Positions 1-5,894 of a DNA stretch of 8,907 bases are shown in pieces. A program made the translations under genes and the position numbers. Each line of letters opens with the position of its first letter. Within the stretch, counting starts at the first letter, position 1. Below the pieces are notes generated by a model. It was given only the letters and a program-made list of their open reading frames with translations, was not told where the DNA came from and made no database searches. Location of the stretch: positions 21,553 to 30,459 of the forward strand of contig PAGS01000079.1 in assembly GCA_002705465.1 (NCBI GenBank), given 5' to 3'. The DNA is from Halieaceae bacterium (GTDB taxonomy: Bacteria; Pseudomonadota; Gammaproteobacteria; Pseudomonadales; Halieaceae).

Positions 1-270
1 ACCCACGATTCGCTGGTGTGGGTCGAAGAAGTGCGTCGCTTCGTTGCCGAGTTTAGCTCCCTCGCGAGCCACCCTCTTGTCTACGCAGAGTTGCCGCGTG
101 CCCAGCATGCTTTTGAGATTTTCCATTCGCCGCGCACCAGCCACTTTCTCAATGCCGCGTCTACCTGGTTGGAATGGGTTCGGGCGCAGTCTGGTCAGGT
201 TAACGTGTCTCTGGAAGCCGACGCACAGGAAAACATGAACCAAGCGGATAATGAGTCTGATCATGATTGA
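1..270 (+). CDS. alpha/beta-hydrolase (esterase/lipase type), C-terminal fragment
   Basis: This is the last 89 codons of a + strand gene whose start lies outside the window; the frame is open from base 1 and ends at TGA 268-270. The fragment opens with THDSLV, which matches the segment carrying the catalytic acid (Asp at fragment residue 3) of alpha/beta-hydrolases. It continues to YAELPRAQHAFEIF, where the His at fragment residue 36 is the expected catalytic His. Together they supply the acid and base of a Ser-Asp-His triad; the nucleophile elbow is outside the window. The pattern V-Y-A-E-L-P-x-A-Q-H-A-F is typical of an esterase/lipase-like group of hydrolases found in proteobacteria and actinobacteria. 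The final ~26 residues are a polar, acidic tail beyond the fold. The substrate cannot be inferred. The gene converges on rsmE with 41 bases between them and no clear terminator. Confidence 0.8.
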   Translation, partial: THDSLVWVEEVRRFVAEFSSLASHPLVYAELPRAQHAFEIFHSPRTSHFLNAASTWLEWVRAQSGQVNVSLEADAQENMNQADNESDHD

Positions 271-311
271 CGCCTGGATACAGCACCCCGCGGCAAGTCA
301 CTAGACTGGTC

Positions 312-1055
312 CTAGCTTGGTATTTCTCCCCACCGAATACTTAACGCCGTGAGCGCAACAACAGGTGCCGTCTCGGTTCGCAATATTCGTGGGCCCAATT
401 GCAGCAGGCTGAAGCCGTGCTCAACGGCAATGGCAACTTCTTCGTTGGTCAACCCACCCTCGGGGCCAATCAGCAGGGCGGCGTCGCTGGGCGAGGAACT
501 GGCCGGTAATGGCAACTCGGCGTCTCCGACATCGGTGCAGTGTAGTACCCACTTTTCCGCAGTTGCCTCGGTCTTCACCCAATTTACCAGTGGCACTGGC
601 GATGTGACGGACGGCACTTTCACCCGGCCGCACTGTTCACTAGCGCTAATGGCCACCTGTTGCCAATGATTGACGCGCTTTGCCAGCCTGTTTTCAGGGA
701 TCGAAAAGTCCACTTGATCACTGACTAGCGGCGCGATCGAGCCCACCCCTAATTCGGTAGCCTTTTGCACTGCCCAGTCGAACCGATCTCCCTTGCTCAG
801 GCAGAGCCCGAGTACGGTATGAACGGCAGATTCTGTAATGGGTGAAGACGCCTCACCCAGCGTAAGCAGAATCTCCCGCTTGCCGAGCTCATTGATGGTG
901 GCCGCGAATTCCCGGCCATCGCCATTGAATAGCGTGACCGTGTCACCTACGCGAGCGCGAAGCACCCGGCCGAGGTGCTGAGCGGCGTTGCCTTGGAGCG
1001 CGATGCCGGCACCCGAAGTGAGTGGCTGTTTGGTGAAGAATCGCGGTGCTCGCAA
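312..1055 (-). CDS. rsmE: 16S rRNA (uracil-1498-N3)-methyltransferase RsmE
   Basis: RsmE uses SAM to methylate N3 of U1498 in 16S rRNA within the 30S subunit, releasing SAH. The 247-residue product has the usual family length. Its N-terminal PUA-like RNA-binding part begins with RAPRFF (residues 2-7). The C-terminal SPOUT (trefoil-knot) domain carries the family signatures KGDRFDWAVQKATELGV (88-104), EQCGR (140-144), the SAM-binding LLIGPEGGLTNEE (194-206) and LGPRILRTETA (220-230). The start is TTG, chosen because GGAGG lies 7 bases upstream and the protein then begins exactly where RsmE proteins normally do. The gene follows ahcY on the same strand after 93 bases, so it may be the last gene of the SAM-cycle operon or have its own promoter. 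In E. coli too, rsmE lies near metK. Confidence 0.95.
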   Translation of the reverse strand: MRAPRFFTKQPLTSGAGIALQGNAAQHLGRVLRARVGDTVTLFNGDGREFAATINELGKREILLTLGEASSPITESAVHTVLGLCLSKGDRFDWAVQKATELGVGSIAPLVSDQVDFSIPENRLAKRVNHWQQVAISASEQCGRVKVPSVTSPVPLVNWVKTEATAEKWVLHCTDVGDAELPLPASSSPSDAALLIGPEGGLTNEEVAIAVEHGFSLLQLGPRILRTETAPVVALTALSIRWGEIPS

Positions 1056-1062
1056 AGCGTAA

Positions 1063-1067
1063 CCTCC
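1063..1067 (-). promoter_or_regulatory. ribosome binding site fixing the TTG start of rsmE
   Basis: On the - strand the sequence is GGAGG, a perfect Shine-Dalgarno core, followed by 7 bases and then TTG. No in-frame ATG gives a family-length product, so this site supports translation from the rare TTG codon at 1055. Confidence 0.75.
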
Positions 1068-1099
1068 GGCAGATGCCGCAGTGTACGACGATTACCACT

Positions 1100-1117
1100 G
1101 ACCGCCGAGGCGGCGTC
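1100..1117 (-). other. GC-rich hairpin between ahcY and rsmE
   Basis: On the - strand the RNA can fold as GAC-GCCG, loop CCT, then CGGC-G-GTC: a 7-bp stem with one bulged G, almost all G-C pairs. It lies about 30 bases after the ahcY stop and about 45 bases before the rsmE start. No run of T follows, so it is not a standard intrinsic terminator. It could partly attenuate read-through into rsmE or protect the 3' end of the metK-ahcY message. The stem is visible; its function is inference. Confidence 0.35.
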
Positions 1118-1148
1118 TCGGTTTCCGGGTCATGCTAGGTCCCGGGGG

Positions 1149-2540
1149 TCAGTACTTATAGCTGCCTGTTTTGAAGGGTCCTTCGATACCCACGCCGATA
1201 TAGTCAGCCTGCTTAGCGGTCAGCTTGGTCATGACACCGCCAAAACCCTGCACCATATAGGTTGCAACCTGCTCGTCTAGCTGTTTTGGCAACACTTCAA
1301 CTGTGATAGCGGCGCTCCGGGCATCGCCTTGAAGCTCGGCGAATTTCTTTTCAAAGAGGTGGATCTGTGCCAAAACCTGATTGGCGAACGAACCATCCAT
1401 GATGCGAGAGGGGTGGCCTGTGGCATTGCCGAGATTCACTAATCGGCCTTCAGAGAGGAGCAACAGATGATCATTATCGGCGCTATTTCGGACAATCTTG
1501 TGAACCTGGGGCTTGATCTCCTCCCACTGCCACTCGCTGCGCATATAAGCGGTATCAATCTCGTTATCGAAGTGGCCAATGTTGCACACGACTGCGGCGC
1601 TTTTCAGGGCGCGGAGCATGGCAGATGTGCAGACGTTGAAGTTGCCCGTAGCAGTGACGAGCAGATCGGTAGTGCCCAACAGGTCTTGGTTGATGCAACT
1701 GTCAGATCCGTCATCGAGACCATCTATGAAGGGCGACACAACCTCAAAACCATCCATACAGGCCTGCATGGCACAGATCGGATCGCATTCCGTGACGCGC
1801 ACGATCATGCCCTCTTGGCGTAGCGATTGTGCAGAACCCTTGCCCACGTCTCCGTAACCAATCACCAGTGCGCGTTTCCCGGCTAACAGGTGGTCCAACC
1901 CTCGCTTAATGGCGTCGTTAAGGCTGTGTCGGCACCCGTACTTGTTGTCATTTTTTGACTTGGTAACGGCATCGTTGACGTTAATCGCAGGGACCTTGAG
2001 CTCGCCATTTGCGACCATCTCATAGAGGCGATGTACGCCCGTTGTGGTTTCTTCGGTGATGCCGTGAATATGATCGAGCATTTCGGGGTACTGCTCATGG
2101 AGCATGGCGGTCAGATCGCCTCCGTCATCGAGCACCATGTTGGCATCCCAGGGCTTACCGTCGGCGAGGATCGTTTGCTCGATGCACCACTCGTACTCTC
2201 CCTCTGTTTCACCTTTCCAGGCAAAAACTGGGATGCCTGCCGCCGCGATCGCAGCGGCCGCGTGATCCTGCGTAGAAAAGATATTGCAGGAGGACCATCG
2301 AACCTCCGCGCCCAATTCCACCAGCGTTTCGATCAAGACGCCGGTCTGAATCGTCATATGGATACAGCCGAGAATTTTGGCACCTGCCAGCGGCTGTTCG
2401 TCACGGTAGGCCTTCCTCAGCGCCATCAATGCGGGCATCTCGGACTCGGCAATTTCCAGTTCCCGTCGACCCCAGTCAGCGAGGTGAATGTCTGCCACTT
2501 TGTAGTCGGCGAATACGCTTTGCTCAACAGCAGTGTTCAT
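1149..2540 (-). CDS. ahcY: adenosylhomocysteinase (S-adenosyl-L-homocysteine hydrolase)
   Basis: AhcY is a cytosolic NAD-dependent enzyme that reversibly hydrolyses SAH to adenosine and L-homocysteine, relieving product inhibition of methyltransferases and feeding methionine resynthesis. The 463-residue length is that of the long bacterial form, and the extra segment typical of it is present around [10 protein letters not shown] (336-345). Recognisable parts are [12 protein letters not shown] (58-69), DDGGDLT (138-144) with D139, EETTTG with E164, and VTKSKNDN with K194, D198 and N199. These align at a constant offset of 8 with human D131, E156, K186, D190 and N191. The NAD-binding loop GYGDVG is at 228-233, and the C-terminal K457/Y461 tail (KTGSYKY) contacts NAD in the neighbouring subunit in known structures. 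No key residue is missing. ATG is the natural start; a weak GAGAG lies 10 bases upstream. It begins 27 bases after metK, so co-transcription is very likely. Confidence 0.97.
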   Translation of the reverse strand: MNTAVEQSVFADYKVADIHLADWGRRELEIAESEMPALMALRKAYRDEQPLAGAKILGCIHMTIQTGVLIETLVELGAEVRWSSCNIFSTQDHAAAAIAAAGIPVFAWKGETEGEYEWCIEQTILADGKPWDANMVLDDGGDLTAMLHEQYPEMLDHIHGITEETTTGVHRLYEMVANGELKVPAINVNDAVTKSKNDNKYGCRHSLNDAIKRGLDHLLAGKRALVIGYGDVGKGSAQSLRQEGMIVRVTECDPICAMQACMDGFEVVSPFIDGLDDGSDSCINQDLLGTTDLLVTATGNFNVCTSAMLRALKSAAVVCNIGHFDNEIDTAYMRSEWQWEEIKPQVHKIVRNSADNDHLLLLSEGRLVNLGNATGHPSRIMDGSFANQVLAQIHLFEKKFAELQGDARSAAITVEVLPKQLDEQVATYMVQGFGGVMTKLTAKQADYIGVGIEGPFKTGSYKY

Positions 2541-2567
2541 AATGTCATGTCTCTCAGAGTTAAAGGT

Positions 2568-3740
2568 CTACATCCCGGCCGCGGCACGGAGCAGGTCTGC
2601 TTTGTCGGTGCGCTCCCAGGTGAAGCTGTCACCCGATCTGCCAAAGTGGCCATAGGCTGCGGTGGTACGGTAAATCGGACGTTTCAGATCGAGCATATAA
2701 ATAAGGCCTTTTGGCCGCAGATCAAAGTGTTCTCGTATCAATGTGACGATCCCCTCGTCGGAGAGCGCCCCGGTGCCGAAAGTATTGACCGATATCGAGG
2801 TAGGCTCCGCAACGCCAATGGCATATGAAACCTGCACTTCGCATCGTCGTGCCAGCCCCGCCGCGACTATGTTCTTCGCAACGTAACGTCCGGCGTAGGC
2901 GGCGGAGCGATCCACCTTTGATGGGTCTTTGCCAGAAAAAGCGCCGCCGCCGTGACGGGCCATGCCGCCATAGGTATCCACGATGATTTTACGACCTGTA
3001 AGACCACAGTCGCCCTGAGGCCCGCCAATGACGAAATTGCCTGTCGGGTTAATATGAAACAGTGTATCGGCATGTAACCACTCTTCGGGCAGCGTGGGTT
3101 CAATGATTTCCTTGCGCACTGCTTCCCGCAGATCCTGTTGGGAAATATCGGGGCTGTGCTGAGTGGAGAGGACCACGGCCTCGACCCGTTCGGGCTTACC
3201 GTCAGCGCCGTATCGCATCGTGATCTGACTTTTTGCGTCCGGGCGTAGCCAGGGTAGAGCGCCTGATTTTCGTAGCTCGGCCTGCTTTTTCACAAGGCGA
3301 TGGGAATAATGAATCGGCGCGGGCATGAGTACGTCAGTCTCATCCGAGGCAAAGCCAAACATAAGCCCCTGATCTCCAGCGCCTTGGTTCGCTTCATCCG
3401 CTTCATGAGTGCCAAGGGCAATGTCTGCCGATTGTTGGCCTATCGCGTTGATCACGGCACAGGTGTTGCCATCGAAACACACATCAGATGAGTCAAAGCC
3501 AATATCCAGCGCGGTCTGCCGGATGACTTCCTCAAGCTCTCCCGTGGTCACAGTGCCTGAAGTTGTCACCTCGCCCGCGACCACCACCATGCCGGTTTTG
3601 ACCAGTGTCTCCACAGCCACCCGCGCATCGGGGTCCTTGGTCAGGTAGGTGTCAAGGATGGCGTCAGAAATTTGATCCGACATCTTGTCGGGGTGCCCCT
3701 CCGAGACCGATTCTGAGGTAAAGAGAGAGTAGTCGCTCAT
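2568..3740 (-). CDS. metK: S-adenosylmethionine synthetase (methionine adenosyltransferase)
   Basis: MetK forms SAM, phosphate and diphosphate from L-methionine and ATP in the cytosol. The 390-residue product has the normal bacterial length and complete family signatures: the ATP-site GHPDK at 15-19, the hexapeptide GAGDQG at 120-125, and the glycine-rich P-loop-like segment [17 protein letters not shown] at 264-280. Three-fold pseudo-symmetric MAT domains are expected from start to end with no gap. The ATG at 3740 is preceded by AGGA 9 bases upstream and gives the usual N-terminus ([18 protein letters not shown]). The gene begins only 21 bases after the sahR stop and is followed 27 bases later by ahcY, so SAM synthesis and SAH removal are on one message, probably under SahR control. 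Confidence 0.97.
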   Translation of the reverse strand: MSDYSLFTSESVSEGHPDKMSDQISDAILDTYLTKDPDARVAVETLVKTGMVVVAGEVTTSGTVTTGELEEVIRQTALDIGFDSSDVCFDGNTCAVINAIGQQSADIALGTHEADEANQGAGDQGLMFGFASDETDVLMPAPIHYSHRLVKKQAELRKSGALPWLRPDAKSQITMRYGADGKPERVEAVVLSTQHSPDISQQDLREAVRKEIIEPTLPEEWLHADTLFHINPTGNFVIGGPQGDCGLTGRKIIVDTYGGMARHGGGAFSGKDPSKVDRSAAYAGRYVAKNIVAAGLARRCEVQVSYAIGVAEPTSISVNTFGTGALSDEGIVTLIREHFDLRPKGLIYMLDLKRPIYRTTAAYGHFGRSGDSFTWERTDKADLLRAAAGM

Positions 3741-3761
3741 AATTAACGTTCCTGCAAAAGT

Positions 3762-4739
3762 TCAGCAGCGCTGAAAGTGCTGCACCTGAATTTGAAAGCC
3801 GTTTCGCTGCGCCAGGAAGACGCTGGCCTCGAGCTTTAGGCCGGCCTCCGCAGCCCATTTGACCAGTTCATCCGGCATAAAGCCCAACCAAAGATCACCG
3901 CAGTGCCCGCGCGCCCACGCCTGATCGTGGGCGCACAGCTCGCTGACAATCAGTGTCCCTGAGGGGGTCAGTAAATTTGCGGCGTCCGCGAGTATGCCCC
4001 TGGGGTTGGGCGCGTGGTGCAGGACCATATTGGCGATCACTGCGTCTGCGGCCGCGCCACTGGTGATCAGCGCGTCAGTGCTACCCCGCACAAACTCAAT
4101 GCCCGCGAGGTGGCCGGCGTGGTCTCGGGCCAGCGCCAGCATTTCTTCTGATAGATCCAGCGCGATGACATTTTTAGCCCGTTTGTGCAGCTCAGGGAGT
4201 AACCAGCCCTCACCGACCCCGACCTCCAGAAGGGTCTGAAAAGGTACCTCTGTGAGTCGATCTAATAGTTGCAGGCTTATTTCGGAGTAATCAGCCCACG
4301 GTGCAATTAATTCCTGTTGCTTCCGGAATCGCTCGGCATTGTCTTTAAAAAATGAGTTCGAGTTCTGCTCGCGCAGCATTTGAACCTTGGCTATACCTGT
4401 TCTAACGGTCGGGCTGAGTGGCTCTGCATCTATGGCGGTCAACAGATGCTCTTGAATCGAGTTTGTTGCACTCGCTGGTATAGCGCGGCGATAAAAAGTG
4501 CTGGTTCCATCGCGTTTTTTACAGAGAAAGGATGCCTCTGTGAGAATCTTTAAGTGATGACTGAGGGCGCTCTGCCGTGTACCAAGAATCTCGCATAGCT
4601 CTGTCACATTGAAGGAGTCGCTCGCCATGACCCTGAGGATTTGCTGGCGTAAATCGTCAGCTACTGCCTTTAATGTCGCCCCCAGAGTTGGGCTCCCCTG
4701 AGCTGGATGAAATTCAACAATGTTGGCGCCATGATTCAT
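3762..4739 (-). CDS. sahR: SahR-type repressor: ArsR HTH fused to SAM-methyltransferase-fold domain
   Basis: The 325-residue product has two domains. Residues ~20-88 form an ArsR-type winged helix, with a recognition helix around RQSALSHHLKIL (55-66) and a wing near RDGTSTFYRR (76-85). Residues ~140-325 form a class I SAM-binding fold: motif I LEVGVGEG (171-178), the acidic loop ALDLSEEML (193-201) and a post-I motif VLHHAPNP (239-246). The ArsR metal motif ELCVCD is absent; only ELCE (C49) remains, so metal sensing is unlikely. This architecture beside metK and ahcY matches SahR, a repressor of SAM-cycle genes known to release DNA when SAH binds its methylase-like domain. Related genes sit before metK in pseudomonads. 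The ATG at 4739 has only a weak AGG about 10 bases upstream, and no other ATG, GTG or TTG occurs before the in-frame stop upstream. Residual catalytic activity cannot be excluded. Confidence 0.88.
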   Translation of the reverse strand: MNHGANIVEFHPAQGSPTLGATLKAVADDLRQQILRVMASDSFNVTELCEILGTRQSALSHHLKILTEASFLCKKRDGTSTFYRRAIPASATNSIQEHLLTAIDAEPLSPTVRTGIAKVQMLREQNSNSFFKDNAERFRKQQELIAPWADYSEISLQLLDRLTEVPFQTLLEVGVGEGWLLPELHKRAKNVIALDLSEEMLALARDHAGHLAGIEFVRGSTDALITSGAAADAVIANMVLHHAPNPRGILADAANLLTPSGTLIVSELCAHDQAWARGHCGDLWLGFMPDELVKWAAEAGLKLEASVFLAQRNGFQIQVQHFQRC

Positions 4740-4771
4740 GGCGGCGAAGCCTAGCAGTGCGCTCCCGATAT

Positions 4772-4787
4772 ATCAAAATATATTGAT
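4772..4787. promoter_or_regulatory. predicted SahR operator (inverted repeat)
   Basis: The inverted repeat ATCAA-N6-TTGAT has perfect 5-base arms at 4772-4776 and 4783-4787. Seven of the eight symmetric pairs of the 16-mer match. It sits 33 bases before the sahR start codon in an A/T-rich patch of otherwise GC-rich DNA. ArsR-family dimers bind inverted repeats of this size, and SahR is expected to control its own metK-ahcY operon. The repeat is visible; its use by SahR is inference. Confidence 0.6.
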
Positions 4788-4805
4788 GTTATAGCGCGGC
4801 CTGAA
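4777..4805 (-). promoter_or_regulatory. putative sahR-metK-ahcY operon promoter
   Basis: On the - strand TTCAGG (-35; three of six consensus bases, complement at 4800-4805) is followed by 17 bases and TATATT (-10; five of six, complement at 4777-4782). The -10 box is exactly the spacer between the two half-sites of the predicted operator, so repressor binding would block polymerase directly. Transcription would start near 4770, giving a leader of only about 30 bases. That is too short for a SAM or SAH riboswitch. Confidence 0.45.
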
Positions 4806-4902
4806 TGGTTCGTTGCAGCAGTCCGATGGGGGTGGCTTGATTGCGTTGTGTGGATATGGCGTGTTGAACCATCAAGGCGTGTCATACTCGAATCTCGCTG
4901 AG

Positions 4903-4926
4903 TCCCTGCCGCGAGGGAGTTTTTTT
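4903..4926 (+). terminator. orphan intrinsic-terminator-like hairpin upstream of rpiA
   Basis: TCCCT (4903-4907), a 6-base loop and AGGGA (4914-4918) form a 5-bp stem, followed after one base by seven T (4920-4926). The T run follows the stem only on the + strand, so it would stop + strand transcription. No + strand gene lies before it; the two nearest flanking genes diverge. It may end a small RNA or be a conditional stop in the rpiA leader. The first alternative partner is CTCGC at 4894-4898, which can pair with GCGAG at 4911-4915 and would disrupt the terminator stem. A second CTCGC copy at 4931-4935 offers another choice. The stem is short, so confidence is moderate. Confidence 0.45.
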
Positions 4927-4964
4927 GTAACTCGCAGAAGGTAAAAAAAGCAGAGGGTTGAGAC

Positions 4965-4971
4965 AGAGGAG
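4965..4971 (+). promoter_or_regulatory. ribosome binding site fixing the GTG start of rpiA
   Basis: AGAGGAG lies 5 bases before GTG 4977-4979. It is a near-ideal Shine-Dalgarno sequence and selects the GTG codon, which gives the normal RpiA N-terminus. Confidence 0.75.
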
Positions 4972-4976
4972 CACTA

Positions 4977-5651
4977 GTGAACCTAGACAAACAAAAGGAA
5001 AAAGTAGGTGAGGCTGCGGTTGAGTACATAGCAACCCTGTACCCCGACAGACTGAAGCTGGGAATCGGAACAGGGTCAACGGCGGAGTGTTTCATCCGTG
5101 GGCTTGGCAGGCTAAAAGATCGGATTGAAGCAACTGTGCCCAGCTCGTCTCGGTCAGAGGCGTTGCTGCGACAGGTGGGCCTACCAGTGGTTGACTTAAA
5201 TGAAGTCGACTTGCTTGATGCCTATGTTGACGGGGCTGACGAAATCAATGCTGATCTCCAGATGGTGAAAGGTGGTGGGGCGGCCTTAACGCGAGAAAAG
5301 ATCGTTGCCGCCGCTTCTAAGGAGTTCGTCTGCATTGCGGATGAGACCAAATTGGTCGAGGTGCTCGGCGCTTTTCCCGTCCCAGTAGAGGTTATCCCAA
5401 TGGCCAGAAGCCTAGTGGCCAGAGAATTGGCCAAGTTGGGGGCCCAGCCTATATGGCGAGAGGGTGCCAATACCGACAACGGTAACTGGATATTGGATTT
5501 GCACGGTCTAACAGTTGGGAGTCCAGATGAGCTGGAGAGGCAGATCGAGACGATACCTGGCGTCGTATGCAGCGGCATATTCGCTCAAAATGCTGCTACC
5601 CGTGCTTTTATCGCAAAGGGAGATCAGGTGGTGTGCCTAGACAGATACTGA
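4977..5651 (+). CDS. rpiA: ribose-5-phosphate isomerase A
   Basis: RpiA interconverts ribose-5-phosphate and ribulose-5-phosphate in the non-oxidative pentose phosphate pathway (cytosol). The 224-residue product is close to the 219 of E. coli RpiA. It carries the phosphate-binding GIGTGST (29-35), SSSRSEALL (56-64), VDGADE (84-89) and MVKGGGAALTRE (96-107). D85, D88, K98 and E107 align at a constant offset of 4 with the E. coli active-site residues D81, D84, K94 and E103. EVIPMARS and the TDNGN and GVV segments near the C-terminus are also conserved. The start is GTG, supported by a strong Shine-Dalgarno. The gene stands alone on its strand, divergent from the sahR operon, with 237 bases between the start codons and a terminator-like hairpin in its leader. 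It could be linked to the neighbouring cycle only indirectly, through ribose supply to ATP and adenosine; nothing in the sequence demonstrates joint control. Confidence 0.97.
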   Translation: MNLDKQKEKVGEAAVEYIATLYPDRLKLGIGTGSTAECFIRGLGRLKDRIEATVPSSSRSEALLRQVGLPVVDLNEVDLLDAYVDGADEINADLQMVKGGGAALTREKIVAAASKEFVCIADETKLVEVLGAFPVPVEVIPMARSLVARELAKLGAQPIWREGANTDNGNWILDLHGLTVGSPDELERQIETIPGVVCSGIFAQNAATRAFIAKGDQVVCLDRY

Positions 5652-5671
5652 GCGGAAAAGGTGGAAAATTT

Positions 5672-5722
5672 GCGCTGCCACTCGGATCTTGAACGATGTG
5701 ACTTGACGGATACAGCGCGAAA
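5672..5722. repeat. two-tier inverted repeat downstream of rpiA
   Basis: TTT-GCGCTG (5669-5677) can pair with CAGCGC-g-AAA (5713-5722), giving 9 bp with one bulged base. Inside it CACTCG (5679-5684) can pair with CGA-t-GTG (5694-5700), giving 6 bp with one bulged base and a 9-base loop. The element begins about 20 bases after the rpiA stop and has no T run after it. It may be a 3'-end stabiliser or a factor-dependent stop for the rpiA message. The pairing is visible; its role is not known. Confidence 0.35.
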
Positions 5723-5790
5723 TGAGTGTGCAAAATACCAATATCGGTGAATCACGTTCATCGACTTCAATGGGCTACAATTTTCAGCTA

Positions 5791-5826
5791 GACCTAGCGA
5801 GAGACTGCACCACACTCTGTAAGGTC
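5791..5826 (+). other. possible leader hairpin before the TonB-dependent receptor gene
   Basis: GACCT (5791-5795) pairs with AGGTC (5822-5826), and AGAG (5800-5803) pairs with CTCT (5815-5818) inside it across a small internal loop. Candidate -10 boxes flank it: TACAAT at 5776-5781 and TATTAT at 5836-5841, each five of six consensus bases. Neither has a convincing -35. If transcription starts after the first, this hairpin is in the receptor mRNA leader; if after the second, it is a promoter-proximal repeat that could bind a regulator. Confidence 0.25.
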
Positions 5827-5894
5827 AAAATCGAATATTATCATTACTGCCAGTCATAAGAGCAGGCCCTCGAGAACACAAAACGGAGTCACCC

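Noticed and set aside
271..311. Bidirectional terminator between the convergent hydrolase and rsmE genes
   Set aside because: Only a 4-base CTAG...CTAG repeat is present, with no T run on either strand, so a terminator cannot be supported.
2541..2567. Separate promoter or regulatory site between metK and ahcY
   Set aside because: The gap is only 27 bases and holds no -10/-35 pair or repeat of the ATCAA/TTGAT type; co-transcription is the simpler reading.
2031..2828. A 265-codon open frame on the + strand across the ahcY/metK junction
   Set aside because: It is antisense to two fully convincing enzymes, resembles no family I know, and is explained by codon bias of the real genes on the other strand.
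4740..4976. SAM or SAH riboswitch in front of the sahR-metK-ahcY operon
   Set aside because: The predicted transcript leader is only about 30 bases and I see no SAH- or SAM-riboswitch core. The operator/repressor arrangement explains control better.
4751..5095. A 114-codon - strand open frame over the rpiA start and the sahR-rpiA gap
   Set aside because: It overlaps the well-supported rpiA start in antisense, has low-complexity Ser/Thr/His-rich content and no recognisable motif or ribosome binding site.
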